Source of the DNA: Actinopolyspora mzabensis
GTDB taxonomy: Bacteria; Actinomycetota; Actinomycetes; Mycobacteriales; Pseudonocardiaceae
Reading direction: 5' to 3'
Assembly (NCBI RefSeq): GCF_900101095.1
Contig: NZ_FNFM01000002.1
Span: 310,001 to 374,000, forward strand
DNA: 64,000 bases
The first letter of the stretch is position 1; each line of letters opens with the position of its first letter. Of this stretch, positions 9,791 through 18,722 are shown piece by piece. The notes beneath the pieces were generated by a model. The model made no database searches and had not been told where the DNA came from. It saw nothing but the letters and a program-made list of their open reading frames with translations. The translations under genes were made by a program, and so were the position numbers.

Positions 9791-11464
9791 ATGGCGACAC
9801 CAACTGCGCCACCGACGCAGGCCAAGGTGCAGCTCGATCACGGGGTTCGCAGGGACGTGAACCGGATCAGCCTGCTGTTCACCGGGGTCGGCGCGATCAT
9901 CGGTTCCGGGTGGCTGTTCGGCGCCCTCTACGCTTCCCAGATCGCCGGTCCGGCAGCGATCCTGTCCTGGATCATCGGCGCGATCATGATCATGCTGATC
10001 GGGTTCGTCTACGCCGAGCTGTCGGTGATGTTCCCGGTCGTCGGCGGAATCATCCGCTTCCCGCACTACTCCTTCGGCTCCTTCGCCAGCTTCAGCTCCG
10101 GCTGGATCAGCTGGCTGGCCGCCGCCGCGGTCACCCCCATCGAGGTACTGGCCACCATGCAGTACGCGTACCCCTACGCGAGCTGGCTCATGGTCGAGTC
10201 CGACGGCGAGTACCTGGTCAACGGAGCGGGATGGTTCGTGGCCATCGGGCTCATGGCGCTCTACAGCGCGATCAACGTGCTCGGCGTCCGACTCTTCGCC
10301 TACCTGAACAACATTCTGGTGTGGTGGAAGCTCGCGGTGATCGTGCTGGTCATCGTCGTGCTGTTCTACGCTGAGTTCAACCCGGGCAACCTCACCAACT
10401 TCGGCGGCTTCATGCCCAGCGGGGCGGGCGCCATCTTCACCGCCATCCCGGCGGCCGGTATCGCGTTCTCCTACCTGGGATTCCGCAACGGTGTCGAGTT
10501 CGCGGGCGAGACCGACAACCCGCAGCGCAACGTCCCGTTCGCCCTGATCGGCTCGGTCGTGGTCACCGCGATCATCTACGTGCTGCTGCAGATCGCCTTC
10601 ATCACCGGACTGCCGGAACGACTGCTGGGCAGCGGATGGGAGAACCTCGAGTTCGCCGAGAACGCCGGGCCGCTGGCCGGGCTGGCGCTGACTCTCGGCG
10701 TGGCGTGGATGGCGTTCCTGCTGCGCGTCGACGCCGTGATCTCCCCGGCCGACACCGGGTTGATCTACGCGGGTGTGACCACCAGGCTCTCCTACGCCAA
10801 CGCCCGCAACGACAACGCACCGCAGGTGCTGACCAAGCTCAACCGGCAGGGCGTGCCGTGGGTCTCCATCCTGCTGATGTTCGTGGTCGGGTGCTTCTTC
10901 TTCCTGCCATTCCCCGCGTGGTCGAAGTTCATCGGCTTCATCAGCTCGGCCTTCGCCGTCTCCTTCGCACCGGGTTGCCTGGTGGTGGGTGCGCTGCGCA
11001 GGCAGCTGCCCGACCAGGAACGCCCCTTCCGGCTGCCCGGCGGAGACCTGATCCCGGTGCTGGCGTTCATCGCCTCCGGCCTGCTGGTGTTCTGGTCCAA
11101 CTGGTCGATCAACGAGAAGATGCTGATCGGCCTGCTGGTCGGCTACGTGGTTTTCGCGATCTACCACGTGACCACCAAGCACGACACCCCGCCGGTGGAC
11201 TTCAAGGCCGGCTCCTGGTTCCCGATCTGGCTCGCCGGGCTGATGGTCTTCAGCTACTTCGGTGAGGTGACTCCCGGTGGGGAGGTCGCGGACAGTCTCC
11301 TCGGCGGTGGCGACGGGGTGCTCGGCATCGGGCTGGGCTCGCTCGTGGTCGCGGTGTGGAGCGTGGCGCTGTACTTCTACGCGATAGCGGTACGCCTGCC
11401 CGCGCAGCGCGCCGTCGCCTACATCGAGAAGACCCCGACCGACGCGCCCGCCACAGCGGGCTGA
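9791..11464 (+). CDS. APC-family amino-acid permease, copy 2
   Basis: This 557-residue paralogue of the upstream permease is nearly co-linear with it over its whole length. The shared glycine-rich first helix and the ITRLSYANARNDNAPQ-like loop region indicate the same transporter family. ATG 9791 follows GGAAAGGG. Divergent stretches, such as around residues 135-150 and 190-220, alternate with near-identical DNA blocks, so the pair looks like a tandem duplication later homogenised in patches. The substrate is not evident. A strong hairpin terminator follows the stop. Confidence 0.88.
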   Translation: MATPTAPPTQAKVQLDHGVRRDVNRISLLFTGVGAIIGSGWLFGALYASQIAGPAAILSWIIGAIMIMLIGFVYAELSVMFPVVGGIIRFPHYSFGSFASFSSGWISWLAAAAVTPIEVLATMQYAYPYASWLMVESDGEYLVNGAGWFVAIGLMALYSAINVLGVRLFAYLNNILVWWKLAVIVLVIVVLFYAEFNPGNLTNFGGFMPSGAGAIFTAIPAAGIAFSYLGFRNGVEFAGETDNPQRNVPFALIGSVVVTAIIYVLLQIAFITGLPERLLGSGWENLEFAENAGPLAGLALTLGVAWMAFLLRVDAVISPADTGLIYAGVTTRLSYANARNDNAPQVLTKLNRQGVPWVSILLMFVVGCFFFLPFPAWSKFIGFISSAFAVSFAPGCLVVGALRRQLPDQERPFRLPGGDLIPVLAFIASGLLVFWSNWSINEKMLIGLLVGYVVFAIYHVTTKHDTPPVDFKAGSWFPIWLAGLMVFSYFGEVTPGGEVADSLLGGGDGVLGIGLGSLVVAVWSVALYFYAIAVRLPAQRAVAYIEKTPTDAPATAG

Positions 11465-11517
11465 GGCGTCGACAACCGGTTCGGGCCGAAAGGTCCGGAA
11501 ACGGCGAGATCGCAGCC

Positions 11518-11543
11518 GGGGCGGGACCGCGTGGTCCCGCCCC
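11518..11543 (+). terminator. Hairpin terminator after permease 2
   Basis: A perfect 11-bp stem (GGGGCGGGACC with GGTCCCGCCCC) encloses the GCGT tetraloop, 54 bp after the stop codon. No long T-run follows, which is usual for actinobacterial terminators. Confidence 0.8.
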
Positions 11544-11730
11544 GTTCTCGTCCCGGCCAGTTGCCACGTACGTAACTCCGGTGATCCCGTACGCGCTTGC
11601 CGGTCGCTGATGACCTCGGGATCGCCAATGGCGTAGCACACACCACACACCGAGGAAGCATCGCGCCACCCCGCATACACTTCGGGGTGCAGACCTTTCG
11701 GGGCGTAGGCGCAGCAGGCAGACGGGAGCA

Positions 11731-12657
11731 GTGGTGTCCACCAGCGGCGGATTGAACCGGGTGGCGGTCGTGGTCAACACGCTGTCCCGGACCGGAAGCA
11801 TCGCTTACACGCAGGCCGTGCGGAGTCTGACGAAGCTGGGGGTCCCGTTGGGGACCACCTATCCGCTCAAGGATCCGGCACGGTTGGTGGAGACGGTACG
11901 GGCCGCCATCGACGAGGAGCACGACTTCGTGATCATCGGCGGTGGGGACGGCACGATCAGCTCGGTGGTCGACGTGCTCGCCCACACGGGTGTTCCGATG
12001 GGACTGTTGCCGCTGGGCACGGCGAACGATTTCGCCCGCACCCTGGAGATCCCGACCGAGATCGAGAAGGCGTGCGAGACCATCGCCCGGGGCAAGATCG
12101 TCGATATCGATCTCGGACTGTGCGGCAACAACTACTACGCGAACCGGGCCTCGGTCGGCATCGGCTCGAACGTCGCCACCGCCATGTCCCCCAAACTGAA
12201 GAAGCTCGTGGGGAAACTGGCCTACCCGGTGGCATCGGCCCGGGGCTTCATGCGACATCGGCCGTTCCCGGCACGGCTGACCTTCCCGGACGGGGATCAT
12301 CCGACGAGGGAGTTCAACAGCCTGCTGCAGGTCTCCGTGGCCAACGGTCGCTACTTCGGCGGGGGTCAGCTCGCCGTGTCCGATTCGGGCATCGACGACA
12401 GTACGCTGGACGTGACGGTGATCAAACACGGCAACGTTCGCGAGCTGGCCACTGTGGCACGGAACTTCAAGAGCACGAGGCTGTTGGAAACCGATCAGGC
12501 GGAGCACATCCGCACCAGGCGAATGCGGTTGGAGACGACTCCGAACATGCCGATCAACATCGACGGTGAACTCGTCGCGGGGACGCCGCGAGACTTCTCG
12601 GTGGCTCGGAACGCACTGCACGTGGTCGTACCGCAGGACTGGGTGGACGGTGGGTGA
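11731..12657 (+). CDS. Diacylglycerol kinase-family lipid kinase
   Basis: This 308-residue DAGK/YegS-family lipid kinase has the nucleotide-binding signature FVIIGGGDGTISSVVDVL at about residues 68-85, followed by GLLPLGTANDFARTLEIP. These are hallmarks of enzymes that phosphorylate diacylglycerol or related lipids using ATP. The C-terminal half carries the usual beta-rich domain (INIDGELVAGTPRDFSV). It may recycle lipid headgroup or cell-envelope intermediates, but the substrate cannot be read from the sequence. The GTG start at 11731 is adjacent to a second GTG at 11734. A TACACT element near 11673 could serve as the -10. Confidence 0.9.
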   Translation: MVSTSGGLNRVAVVVNTLSRTGSIAYTQAVRSLTKLGVPLGTTYPLKDPARLVETVRAAIDEEHDFVIIGGGDGTISSVVDVLAHTGVPMGLLPLGTANDFARTLEIPTEIEKACETIARGKIVDIDLGLCGNNYYANRASVGIGSNVATAMSPKLKKLVGKLAYPVASARGFMRHRPFPARLTFPDGDHPTREFNSLLQVSVANGRYFGGGQLAVSDSGIDDSTLDVTVIKHGNVRELATVARNFKSTRLLETDQAEHIRTRRMRLETTPNMPINIDGELVAGTPRDFSVARNALHVVVPQDWVDGG

Positions 12658-12769
12658 GGACGGGTGTGTCGCACGGCCGACGATCGCGACTCTCCGAGGC
12701 CGTAGCCGCACCGCGCGACCGCATCCCGAACTCCCCGCACAGCGAGATACCGGTGAGGAAAAACCGCCG

Positions 12770-12967
12770 TTGACGATGTGGAACTACAGCAACGCTCCGA
12801 GATGCACGGTGTGCGCGCATCGCGCGATCATCACCAAACAGCAGGCGCAGACCCTGGTCAACTCCAGCGAGGGCAGGCTGGTGGCCTATCAGTGCCCGAT
12901 CGAGCTGTCCAGCTGGCACGTGTGGTCACCGGAGTTCGAGCGGGCCGACCGAAGTGAATCCGAATAG
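12770..12967 (+). CDS. Small Cys/His-containing conserved protein
   Basis: This 65-residue protein starts at TTG 12770 (GAGGAA ~10 nt upstream) or at the in-frame ATG 12776. It contains CTVCAHRAIITKQQAQ and a later YQCPIELSSWHVWSP; the spacing of three cysteines and two histidines suggests a small zinc-binding module. I recall similar short proteins in other actinomycetes but no named family. It is downstream of the lipid kinase and convergent with the PIG-L gene. Confidence 0.65.
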   Translation: MTMWNYSNAPRCTVCAHRAIITKQQAQTLVNSSEGRLVAYQCPIELSSWHVWSPEFERADRSESE

Positions 12968-12996
12968 GACACTCCGTTGTGGAACCCGAGCAGCGT

Positions 12997-13247
12997 CGAT
13001 TTCCCGCGAAATTTCCTAGACGCTGGGGCAGCACCACGGCGGTGGGCGTCGATTTCCCGCGAAATCGCCGGGAGGCTTCGATCCAGTGCCGAACTCCGAC
13101 CACCCCGGAGGCTGAGCTCAGATCACCCTCGCAACGGGACCGACCGCGGGTTCTCCCGTGCGGCTCTCGCGAGGAAGGCCCGACGTTGTGTAGGTCGCTA
13201 CCCGATATCGGACCTCCCGGAGCGAGAGCCGTTCGAGAGGTTCCGCC
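12997..13247 (+). repeat. Dispersed repeat, copy 3: two palindromes plus structured element
   Basis: Palindromes GATTTCCCGCGAAATT (12998) and GATTTCCCGCGAAATC (13051) precede the structured part at 13144-13247. That part shows CTCTCGC/GCGAGAG and GTAG-GTCG-CTAC pairing. It fills the spacer between the convergent stops at 12967 and 13282. Confidence 0.8.
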
Positions 13248-13281
13248 ACGGAACCGCCTCGCCCAACCGAACTGGCGAGCT

Positions 13282-14010
13282 CTAGACGAGTTCGAAGGCG
13301 ACGGCGTGTTCGGCGCCGAAGGACGCCCCCGCCTCGGCGGTGGTGCGGTGCAGGAAGTCGCGGGCCATGTCCTCCGGTGCCTGCTCGCTCAGTGCCGCCA
13401 GGTAGTTGGCGTGCGCGGCCAGCGAGCCCACCGCCCGGTCGAGGGTCGGGCCGACGTCGACAGCGTGCGTGGGATGCGGTGATCCGGCCACCGCGATCCG
13501 GCGCACCCCGTTCCAGGGGTGCAGCCCCTCGTCGGTGACGAGCTCGGGGAAGATCCAGCGGTTTCCCGCGTCGCCGACGGCGTCCAGCGCCGACCGTCCC
13601 ACCGCGCGGTGGTCCGGACTGTTCCAGCCGCCGAATCCCCAGCGGTCGTAGTGATTGAACGTGACCACCAGGTCCGGGCGCACTTCGCGTATCCCGCGCG
13701 CCAGGTCACGCCGCAGCGCGGTACCGGACTCGATGACGCCGTCCCGGTGCTCGAGGAAGCGCACGTCGTGCACACCGACCAGGGCGGCGCTCTCGCGCTG
13801 TTCCCGTTCGCGCAACGGCCCGGCCTCTTCGGGGGGAACTCCGTCGATACCGGCCTCGCCGCGCGAGGCCAGCAGGTAGCTGACCTCGTGTCCCGCATCG
13901 GTCCAGCTCGCCACCGCCGCACAGGCGGCGAACTCCACATCGTCGGGATGCGCCACGATCACCAGCGCACGTTGCCAGTCGGTCGGCATGGGTTCGAGCG
14001 TCTCGGTCAT
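13282..14010 (-). CDS. PIG-L family N-deacetylase
   Basis: This 242-residue enzyme belongs to the PIG-L/LmbE zinc deacetylase family, which includes MshB and N-acetylglucosaminyl-PI deacetylases. The AHPDD metal-binding motif lies at residues 20-24, and the second motif region FNHYDRWGFGGWNSPDHRAV contains the conserved His. This branch is shorter than MshB and is more like the general LmbE-type hydrolases, so the substrate is unknown. ATG 14010 follows GGGGGA. The upstream spacer holds a tandem array of palindromes within 70-195 bp of the start. Confidence 0.88.
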   Translation of the reverse strand: MTETLEPMPTDWQRALVIVAHPDDVEFAACAAVASWTDAGHEVSYLLASRGEAGIDGVPPEEAGPLREREQRESAALVGVHDVRFLEHRDGVIESGTALRRDLARGIREVRPDLVVTFNHYDRWGFGGWNSPDHRAVGRSALDAVGDAGNRWIFPELVTDEGLHPWNGVRRIAVAGSPHPTHAVDVGPTLDRAVGSLAAHANYLAALSEQAPEDMARDFLHRTTAEAGASFGAEHAVAFELV

Positions 14011-14078
14011 GAATCCCCCATCGGTGTCCCGGAGTCGGCGAGCGGTTCTCGGATTGTCGGGTGCTGCCCAGGGCGCGT

Positions 14079-14203
14079 CAATTTCTCGCGAAATTTTCGA
14101 TCCGGTGCGGCGATGTGGCCACGTGGGCGGCGATTTCTCGCGAAATTTTCGATCCGGTGCGGCGATGTGGCCACGTGGGCGGCGATTTCTCGCGAAATCG
14201 CCG
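14079..14203. repeat. Tandem 52-bp array built on the TTTCTCGCGAAA palindrome
   Basis: Palindrome-bearing units begin at 14081, 14133 and 14185 with an exact 52-bp period. The first two units are complete and essentially identical; the third stops after the palindrome. The array lies upstream of the PIG-L gene, in a 329-bp spacer with no gene. Confidence 0.85.
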
Positions 14204-14339
14204 CGGTGCCCGTCGGGCCGGAGTCGTGCGGGCGAACAGCGCGGGTGTCTGGAGCGCGTGAGTCGGCTGCGTGGCGAAGCGGGGCCACTTCGGCACAGTG
14301 CGGAACCCCGACCGCCCTCGCAGCTCAGTGCACGATGGA

Positions 14340-15998
14340 TTAGGCAAGATCGCGAGCGAGTGCTCGTCCCGCGTTTCGGCCGGAGAACACGCAGCCACCG
14401 AGGAAGGTCCCCTCCAGCGCGTTGTAACCGTGCACCCCGCCACCACCGAAGCCGGCCACCTCCCCGGCGGCGTAGAGCCCGTCGAACGCGGAGCCGTCGG
14501 GCCGCATCACTTGGGAGTCCAAATTGGTCTCCAGCCCGCCCAGGGTCTTGCGGGTGAGCAACCGGAGCCGCACCGCGATCAGTGGCCCGTTACCGCTGTC
14601 CAGCAGTCCGTGCGGTGTGGCGATCCGGATCGCCCTGTCGCTGATGAACCCGCGCGCGGCGCGGATCGCCGAGACCTGCATGTCCTTGCCGTAGGAGCGA
14701 TGCATCTCGGCGTCGCGGGCCGCCACCCGCTCCCGCACGGCGGTGAAGTCCAGCAGCGACTCGCCGGTGAGCTCGTTCATCCCGGCCACCAGGTCGCGCA
14801 GGTTGTCCCGCACCACGAAGTCGACCCCGTGGCGCTTGAACGCCTCCACCGGGCCTGGAGCCCCCTTGCGCACCCGGGACAGCAGCTTGCGCGGGCTCTT
14901 GTCGGTCAGGTCGGGGTTCTGCTCCGACCCCGACAGCGCGAACTCCTTCTCCAGGATGCGCTGGTCCAGCAGGAACCACGTGTAGTCGTAACCGGTGCCG
15001 AGGATGTGGCGCAGCGTTCCCATGTTGTCGAAACCGGGAAAGTAGGGCGCGGGCAGTCGCTCACCGGTGGCGTCCAGCCACATCGAGGACGGTCCGGGCA
15101 GAATCCGGATGCCGTGCCCCGGCCAGACCGGGTCCCAGTTGGTGATGCCCTCGGTGTAGTGCCACATCCGGTCGCGGTTGACCACGCTGGCCCCGGCGCG
15201 CTCACCGATGTCGAGCATCCTGCCGTCCACGTGGGCGGGAACGCCGGTGAGCATGGACTCCGGTTTCCGCCCCAGCCAGGAGGGCCAGTTCCGCCGCACC
15301 AACTCCTGATTACCGCCGATCCCGCCGGAAGTGACCACCACGGCCTGCGCGTGGTGCTCGAACTCCCCCACCACCTCGCGTGCGGAGGCCACTCCCCTGC
15401 GTTCCGCGCTGGGCGCCAGCACGCTGCCACTCACCCCGTGCGCGACGCCGTCGGAGGTGAGCAGCTCGTCCACCCGGTGGCGGTACCGGATACGCACCAG
15501 CCCGGCACGCTCGGCTTCTCGTACCCGCTCGGCGAAGACCCGCACGATCTCGGGCCCGGTTCCCCAGCCGAAGTGGAACCGCGGCACCGAGTTGCCGTGG
15601 GAGCTCGCGGTGCCACCGCCGCGTTCGGCCCATCCGACGAAGGGCATGAACCGCATCCCGAGGTCGCGCAGGTAGGAGCGTTTCTCCCCCGCGGCGAAAG
15701 CCACGTAGGCCTGTGCCCAGCGTCGCGGCCAGTGGTCCGTCTCCGGGCGGTCGAAGGCGGCGCTGCTGTTCCAGTCCCGCAGCGCCAGTTCGTAGCTGTC
15801 CCGCACACCGAGTCTGCGCTGCTCCGGGCTGTCCACGAGGAACAGCCCGCCGAGGGACCAGTGGGCCTGCCCGCCGAGGTTGTCGGCGTTCTCCTGTTCG
15901 ACCAGCAGCACGGATCTGCCCGCGCGGGTCAGCTCGTAGGTGGCCACCAGCCCGGCGAGTCCCGCGCCGACCACGATGACGTCCGCGTCCGATGCCAT
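14340..15998 (-). CDS. FAD-binding dehydrogenase (KstD/fumarate reductase flavoprotein family)
   Basis: This 552-residue flavoprotein has the N-terminal dinucleotide motif VIVVGAGLAGLVATYELTRAG and the C-terminal FAD-binding GLYAAGEVAGFGGGGVHGYN. It resembles the actinobacterial FAD-binding dehydrogenases related to 3-ketosteroid dehydrogenase and fumarate reductase flavoproteins. Members oxidise or reduce C-C bonds of ketosteroids or other carbonyl compounds; the substrate here is not evident. I start at ATG 15998, 7 nt after GGGAGGC, instead of the GTG at 16004 that would touch the ribosome site. No ferredoxin or steroid gene is adjacent. Confidence 0.87.
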   Translation of the reverse strand: MASDADVIVVGAGLAGLVATYELTRAGRSVLLVEQENADNLGGQAHWSLGGLFLVDSPEQRRLGVRDSYELALRDWNSSAAFDRPETDHWPRRWAQAYVAFAAGEKRSYLRDLGMRFMPFVGWAERGGGTASSHGNSVPRFHFGWGTGPEIVRVFAERVREAERAGLVRIRYRHRVDELLTSDGVAHGVSGSVLAPSAERRGVASAREVVGEFEHHAQAVVVTSGGIGGNQELVRRNWPSWLGRKPESMLTGVPAHVDGRMLDIGERAGASVVNRDRMWHYTEGITNWDPVWPGHGIRILPGPSSMWLDATGERLPAPYFPGFDNMGTLRHILGTGYDYTWFLLDQRILEKEFALSGSEQNPDLTDKSPRKLLSRVRKGAPGPVEAFKRHGVDFVVRDNLRDLVAGMNELTGESLLDFTAVRERVAARDAEMHRSYGKDMQVSAIRAARGFISDRAIRIATPHGLLDSGNGPLIAVRLRLLTRKTLGGLETNLDSQVMRPDGSAFDGLYAAGEVAGFGGGGVHGYNALEGTFLGGCVFSGRNAGRALARDLA

Positions 15999-16151
15999 TG
16001 CCACGCCTCCCGTCAGGCTCGGGACCGCTCACACGCCTTCGCGATCGGTTCTCCGAGTCCTCCCGCGAGCGAGGCGTGAGTCACGAAACACTATCCGATA
16101 CAGGCCGGGGCCGGAAACAGTACTTCCGACTGCCGCTCCCCGAACCGCGCG

Positions 16152-17813
16152 TCACCGCGACGCGGTCTCCCCGGAGGTCTCGGCCTCCGCCGCCTCGGTG
16201 GCACCGGCGGGCGCCTCGGTGGCGTAGTAGTCGGCCTCGGCGGTGGCGTCGCTGCCCTCGGCGGCGCCGAACCACCGCAGCAGCGGAGTGAGCACCACCG
16301 CGACCAGCAGGTTGAGCAGCAGCGCCACCGCACCCACGTAGATCTGGGTCCGGACGTCCGGCAACGGCTGCCAACCGAAGAGGCTGAAGTCCGACAACGG
16401 CATCGCGGAACCACCGAAGTGCCCCTCCCCGGTGGCCGGGTCCTTCGGGATCAGGTACAGCTGCCACAACCCCCAGGCCATGCCGACCGTCCAGCCCGCC
16501 ACCAGCGCCCAACGGTGCAGCCACCTGGTGTAGAGGGCGATCGCGACGGCGGGCAGGGTCTGCAGCACGATGACGCCGCCGATCAGCTGCATGTCGATGG
16601 AGAACTGCGGGTCGATGAACACGATGCTCAGCACCGCGCCGAACTTGACCACCAGCGAGGCGAGCTTGGCCTGCTTGGCCTCCTGCGCCGGGGTGGCGCC
16701 GGGACGCAGGTGTTCCTTGTAGATGTTGCGGGTCCACAGGTTGGCCGCCGCGATGGACATGATCGCGGCCGGAACCAGGGCGCCGATACCGATGGCGGCG
16801 TAGGCCAGCCCGGCGAACCAGTCGGAGAACATCTGGTCGAACAGCACCGGCACGATCGTGTTGGAGTCCGGCTCGCCGGTGGCGCCGTTGACGATGGGCT
16901 CGACCCCGGCGGCCAGTGCGGCGTAGCCCAGCAGCGCCAGCATTCCGAGCAGGAACGAGTAGGCGGGCAGCGCGACCATGTTGCGCCGGATGACCTTGCG
17001 GCCGGAGGAAGCGAGGATACCGGTCAGCGAGTGCGGGTAGAGGAAGAGCGCGAGCGCCGAGCCCAGCGCGAGGGTGGCGTACTGCAGCTGGTTGTGCTCC
17101 CCGAGCAGGATGGATCCACCGGAGTCCGGGCCGGAGAACGTCTCGGCGGACTGGTCGATGATCGATCCCCAGCCGCCGAGCTTGCTGGGCAGGTAGAACA
17201 CGGCAACCAGGATGACCACGTAGATCAGCAGGTCCTTGACGAACGCGATCAGCGCGGGGGCGCGGAGTCCGGACTGGTAGGTGTACAGCGCCAGCACCAC
17301 GAAGGCGATGAACAGCGGCGCGTGCCCGGCCAATCCACCGGCGTTGAGCCCCATGGTGCGCAGCACGGCCTCCAGCCCGGCCAGCTGCAGCGCGATGTAG
17401 GGCATCGTGGCGACGATTCCGGTCACCGCGATCAGCGTGGCCAGCAGCGGCGAGCCGTAACGGCCGCGCACGTAGTCGGCCGGGGTGACGTAACCGTGCA
17501 CTCTGGACACCGACCACATGCGCAGCAGCGGCAGCAGCACCAGCGGGTAGAGCACCACGGTGTAGGGCAGCGCGAAGAAGCCCATCGCACCGGCCCCGAA
17601 GACCAGCGCCGGGACGGCCACGAAGGTGTAGGCGGTGTAGAGATCACCGCCCACCAGGAACCAGGTGATCCAGGAGCCGAACTTGCGGCCCCCGAGTCCC
17701 CACTCGTCGAGGTGCTGCATCGACTCGGCACGGCGCCAGTGCGTGGCGGCGAACCCCAGAACCGAGACGAACAGGAAGAGCGCGGTAAAAACGCCGAATT
17801 CGATCCACTGCAT
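16152..17813 (-). CDS. Sodium:solute symporter (SSS family, MctP-like)
   Basis: This 553-residue, roughly 13-helix transporter of the SSS family starts with WIEFGVFTALFLFVSVLGFA and has the conserved GGRKFGSWITWFLVGGDLYTAYTF region. Relatives with a DUF3311 partner include the monocarboxylate/acetate transporters (MctP/MctC type). The C-terminal ~35 residues are an Ala/Glu/Thr-rich tail (ATEAPAGATEAAEAE). The upstream DUF3311 gene is its expected partner, but 226 bp containing a dispersed repeat separate the two. Confidence 0.87.
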   Translation of the reverse strand: MQWIEFGVFTALFLFVSVLGFAATHWRRAESMQHLDEWGLGGRKFGSWITWFLVGGDLYTAYTFVAVPALVFGAGAMGFFALPYTVVLYPLVLLPLLRMWSVSRVHGYVTPADYVRGRYGSPLLATLIAVTGIVATMPYIALQLAGLEAVLRTMGLNAGGLAGHAPLFIAFVVLALYTYQSGLRAPALIAFVKDLLIYVVILVAVFYLPSKLGGWGSIIDQSAETFSGPDSGGSILLGEHNQLQYATLALGSALALFLYPHSLTGILASSGRKVIRRNMVALPAYSFLLGMLALLGYAALAAGVEPIVNGATGEPDSNTIVPVLFDQMFSDWFAGLAYAAIGIGALVPAAIMSIAAANLWTRNIYKEHLRPGATPAQEAKQAKLASLVVKFGAVLSIVFIDPQFSIDMQLIGGVIVLQTLPAVAIALYTRWLHRWALVAGWTVGMAWGLWQLYLIPKDPATGEGHFGGSAMPLSDFSLFGWQPLPDVRTQIYVGAVALLLNLLVAVVLTPLLRWFGAAEGSDATAEADYYATEAPAGATEAAEAETSGETASR

Positions 17814-17852
17814 TTTTCAGAGTTTCCTGTCGGGGTTGCCGGGGGCTCGGGT

Positions 17853-17957
17853 GGCGGAACCTCCCGCTGGCTCTCGCTCCGGGGGCCCGACATCGGGTAG
17901 CGACCTACACAACGTCGGGCCGTCCTCGCGAGAGCGCGACGCGGGAGAACCCGCGGG
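17853..17957 (-). repeat. Dispersed structured repeat, copy 4, inside the DUF3311-symporter operon
   Basis: This reverse-oriented copy has perfect GGCCCGAC/GTCGGGCC and GTAG-GTCG-CTAC pairing. A decayed palindrome may remain near 17985-18010. It occupies the spacer between two genes that are normally tightly linked. Confidence 0.8.
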
Positions 17958-18039
17958 TGGTCGAGTCGGGGAGGTGGTGGTTCGGCGCTCGCGCGCCGAA
18001 ATCATCGCCGGGGCGGACGACGACTCGGGAAAGCATCGG

Positions 18040-18342
18040 TCAGTTCTTCCGCTCGGTGCCGTCGGCGGCGGAGCCCGTGGCAGCGCGTTCCCGTCGGTTC
18101 GCGGCGCGGACGACCAACCCCACGCACACCACGCCGAGCGGCACGAACAGGAACTGCGACCAGTAGAACATCGGCAGGCCGAACAGCCTGGGCTCGTCGT
18201 GATTCCACAGTGGAGTAACGAGCATCAGCAGCGGGACGAGCAGCAGCAGGTTCCCCGGGGAGCGGTCGGTTCCGTGCCGCGCTCGCGCGGCGGAGCTCGG
18301 TGGCTCACTCATGGGTGGCTCACTCATGGGCTGCTCGGTCAT
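18040..18342 (-). CDS. DUF3311 small membrane protein
   Basis: This 100-residue protein has two hydrophobic segments ([17 protein letters not shown] and [19 protein letters not shown]) and the [16 protein letters not shown] signature of DUF3311. Such proteins are routinely encoded beside SSS-family symporters and are thought to assist them. The N-terminus is built from a duplicated MSEPP repeat ([15 protein letters not shown]), reflecting a 15-bp DNA repeat at the start codon, so several in-frame ATGs are possible starts. Confidence 0.85.
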   Translation of the reverse strand: MTEQPMSEPPMSEPPSSAARARHGTDRSPGNLLLLVPLLMLVTPLWNHDEPRLFGLPMFYWSQFLFVPLGVVCVGLVVRAANRRERAATGSAADGTERKN

Positions 18343-18722
18343 GGACGTCTCCCCAGGCTGGACCAGTGCGGATCACCCGATCGGGCAGCAGCATGCTAGT
18401 CGGACTCGATCTCGCTGGGAAGGGCTGTCCGACGGATTGGGACGCGGCCTCGGCCGCCAACGCGGATTTTCACGGCGGGTGCCCGGTTCTCACGGGGTGT
18501 GCCCGGTTTTCACGGGGTGCACCCGGTTTCGGTGGGTGGGCGCGGTGTTTCGCCACTCGCACACCGGACCGGGAACGCCCGGGACATACACCCACCGGCT
18601 GTCCGGCACACTTCGAACTCGGAGCACACTCCGAGCACGGCCCACCGACGAGCCCGATCGGACATCACCGGAGGGCCACCCGGCATCGGGCGACACATCT
18701 CGAGCAGAACGAAGGCGGACCC
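18343..18722. other. Divergent intergenic region with a 20-bp minisatellite
   Basis: This is the promoter region between the DUF3311 gene and the dipeptidase gene. Three 20-bp copies of a TTCACGGGGTGTGCCCGGTT-like unit lie at 18469-18528. No gene or clear promoter elements were seen. Confidence 0.55.

Noticed and set aside
9764-11680. Long minus-strand frame covering permease 2
   Set aside because: It is a high-GC shadow of the permease; its translation (His/Asp/Gln-rich) repeats the same shadow seen opposite permease 1.
12997-14203. Palindrome repeats considered as a CRISPR array
   Set aside because: The repeats are 16-20 bp, irregularly spaced except for one 52-bp tandem with identical spacers, and no cas genes are near.
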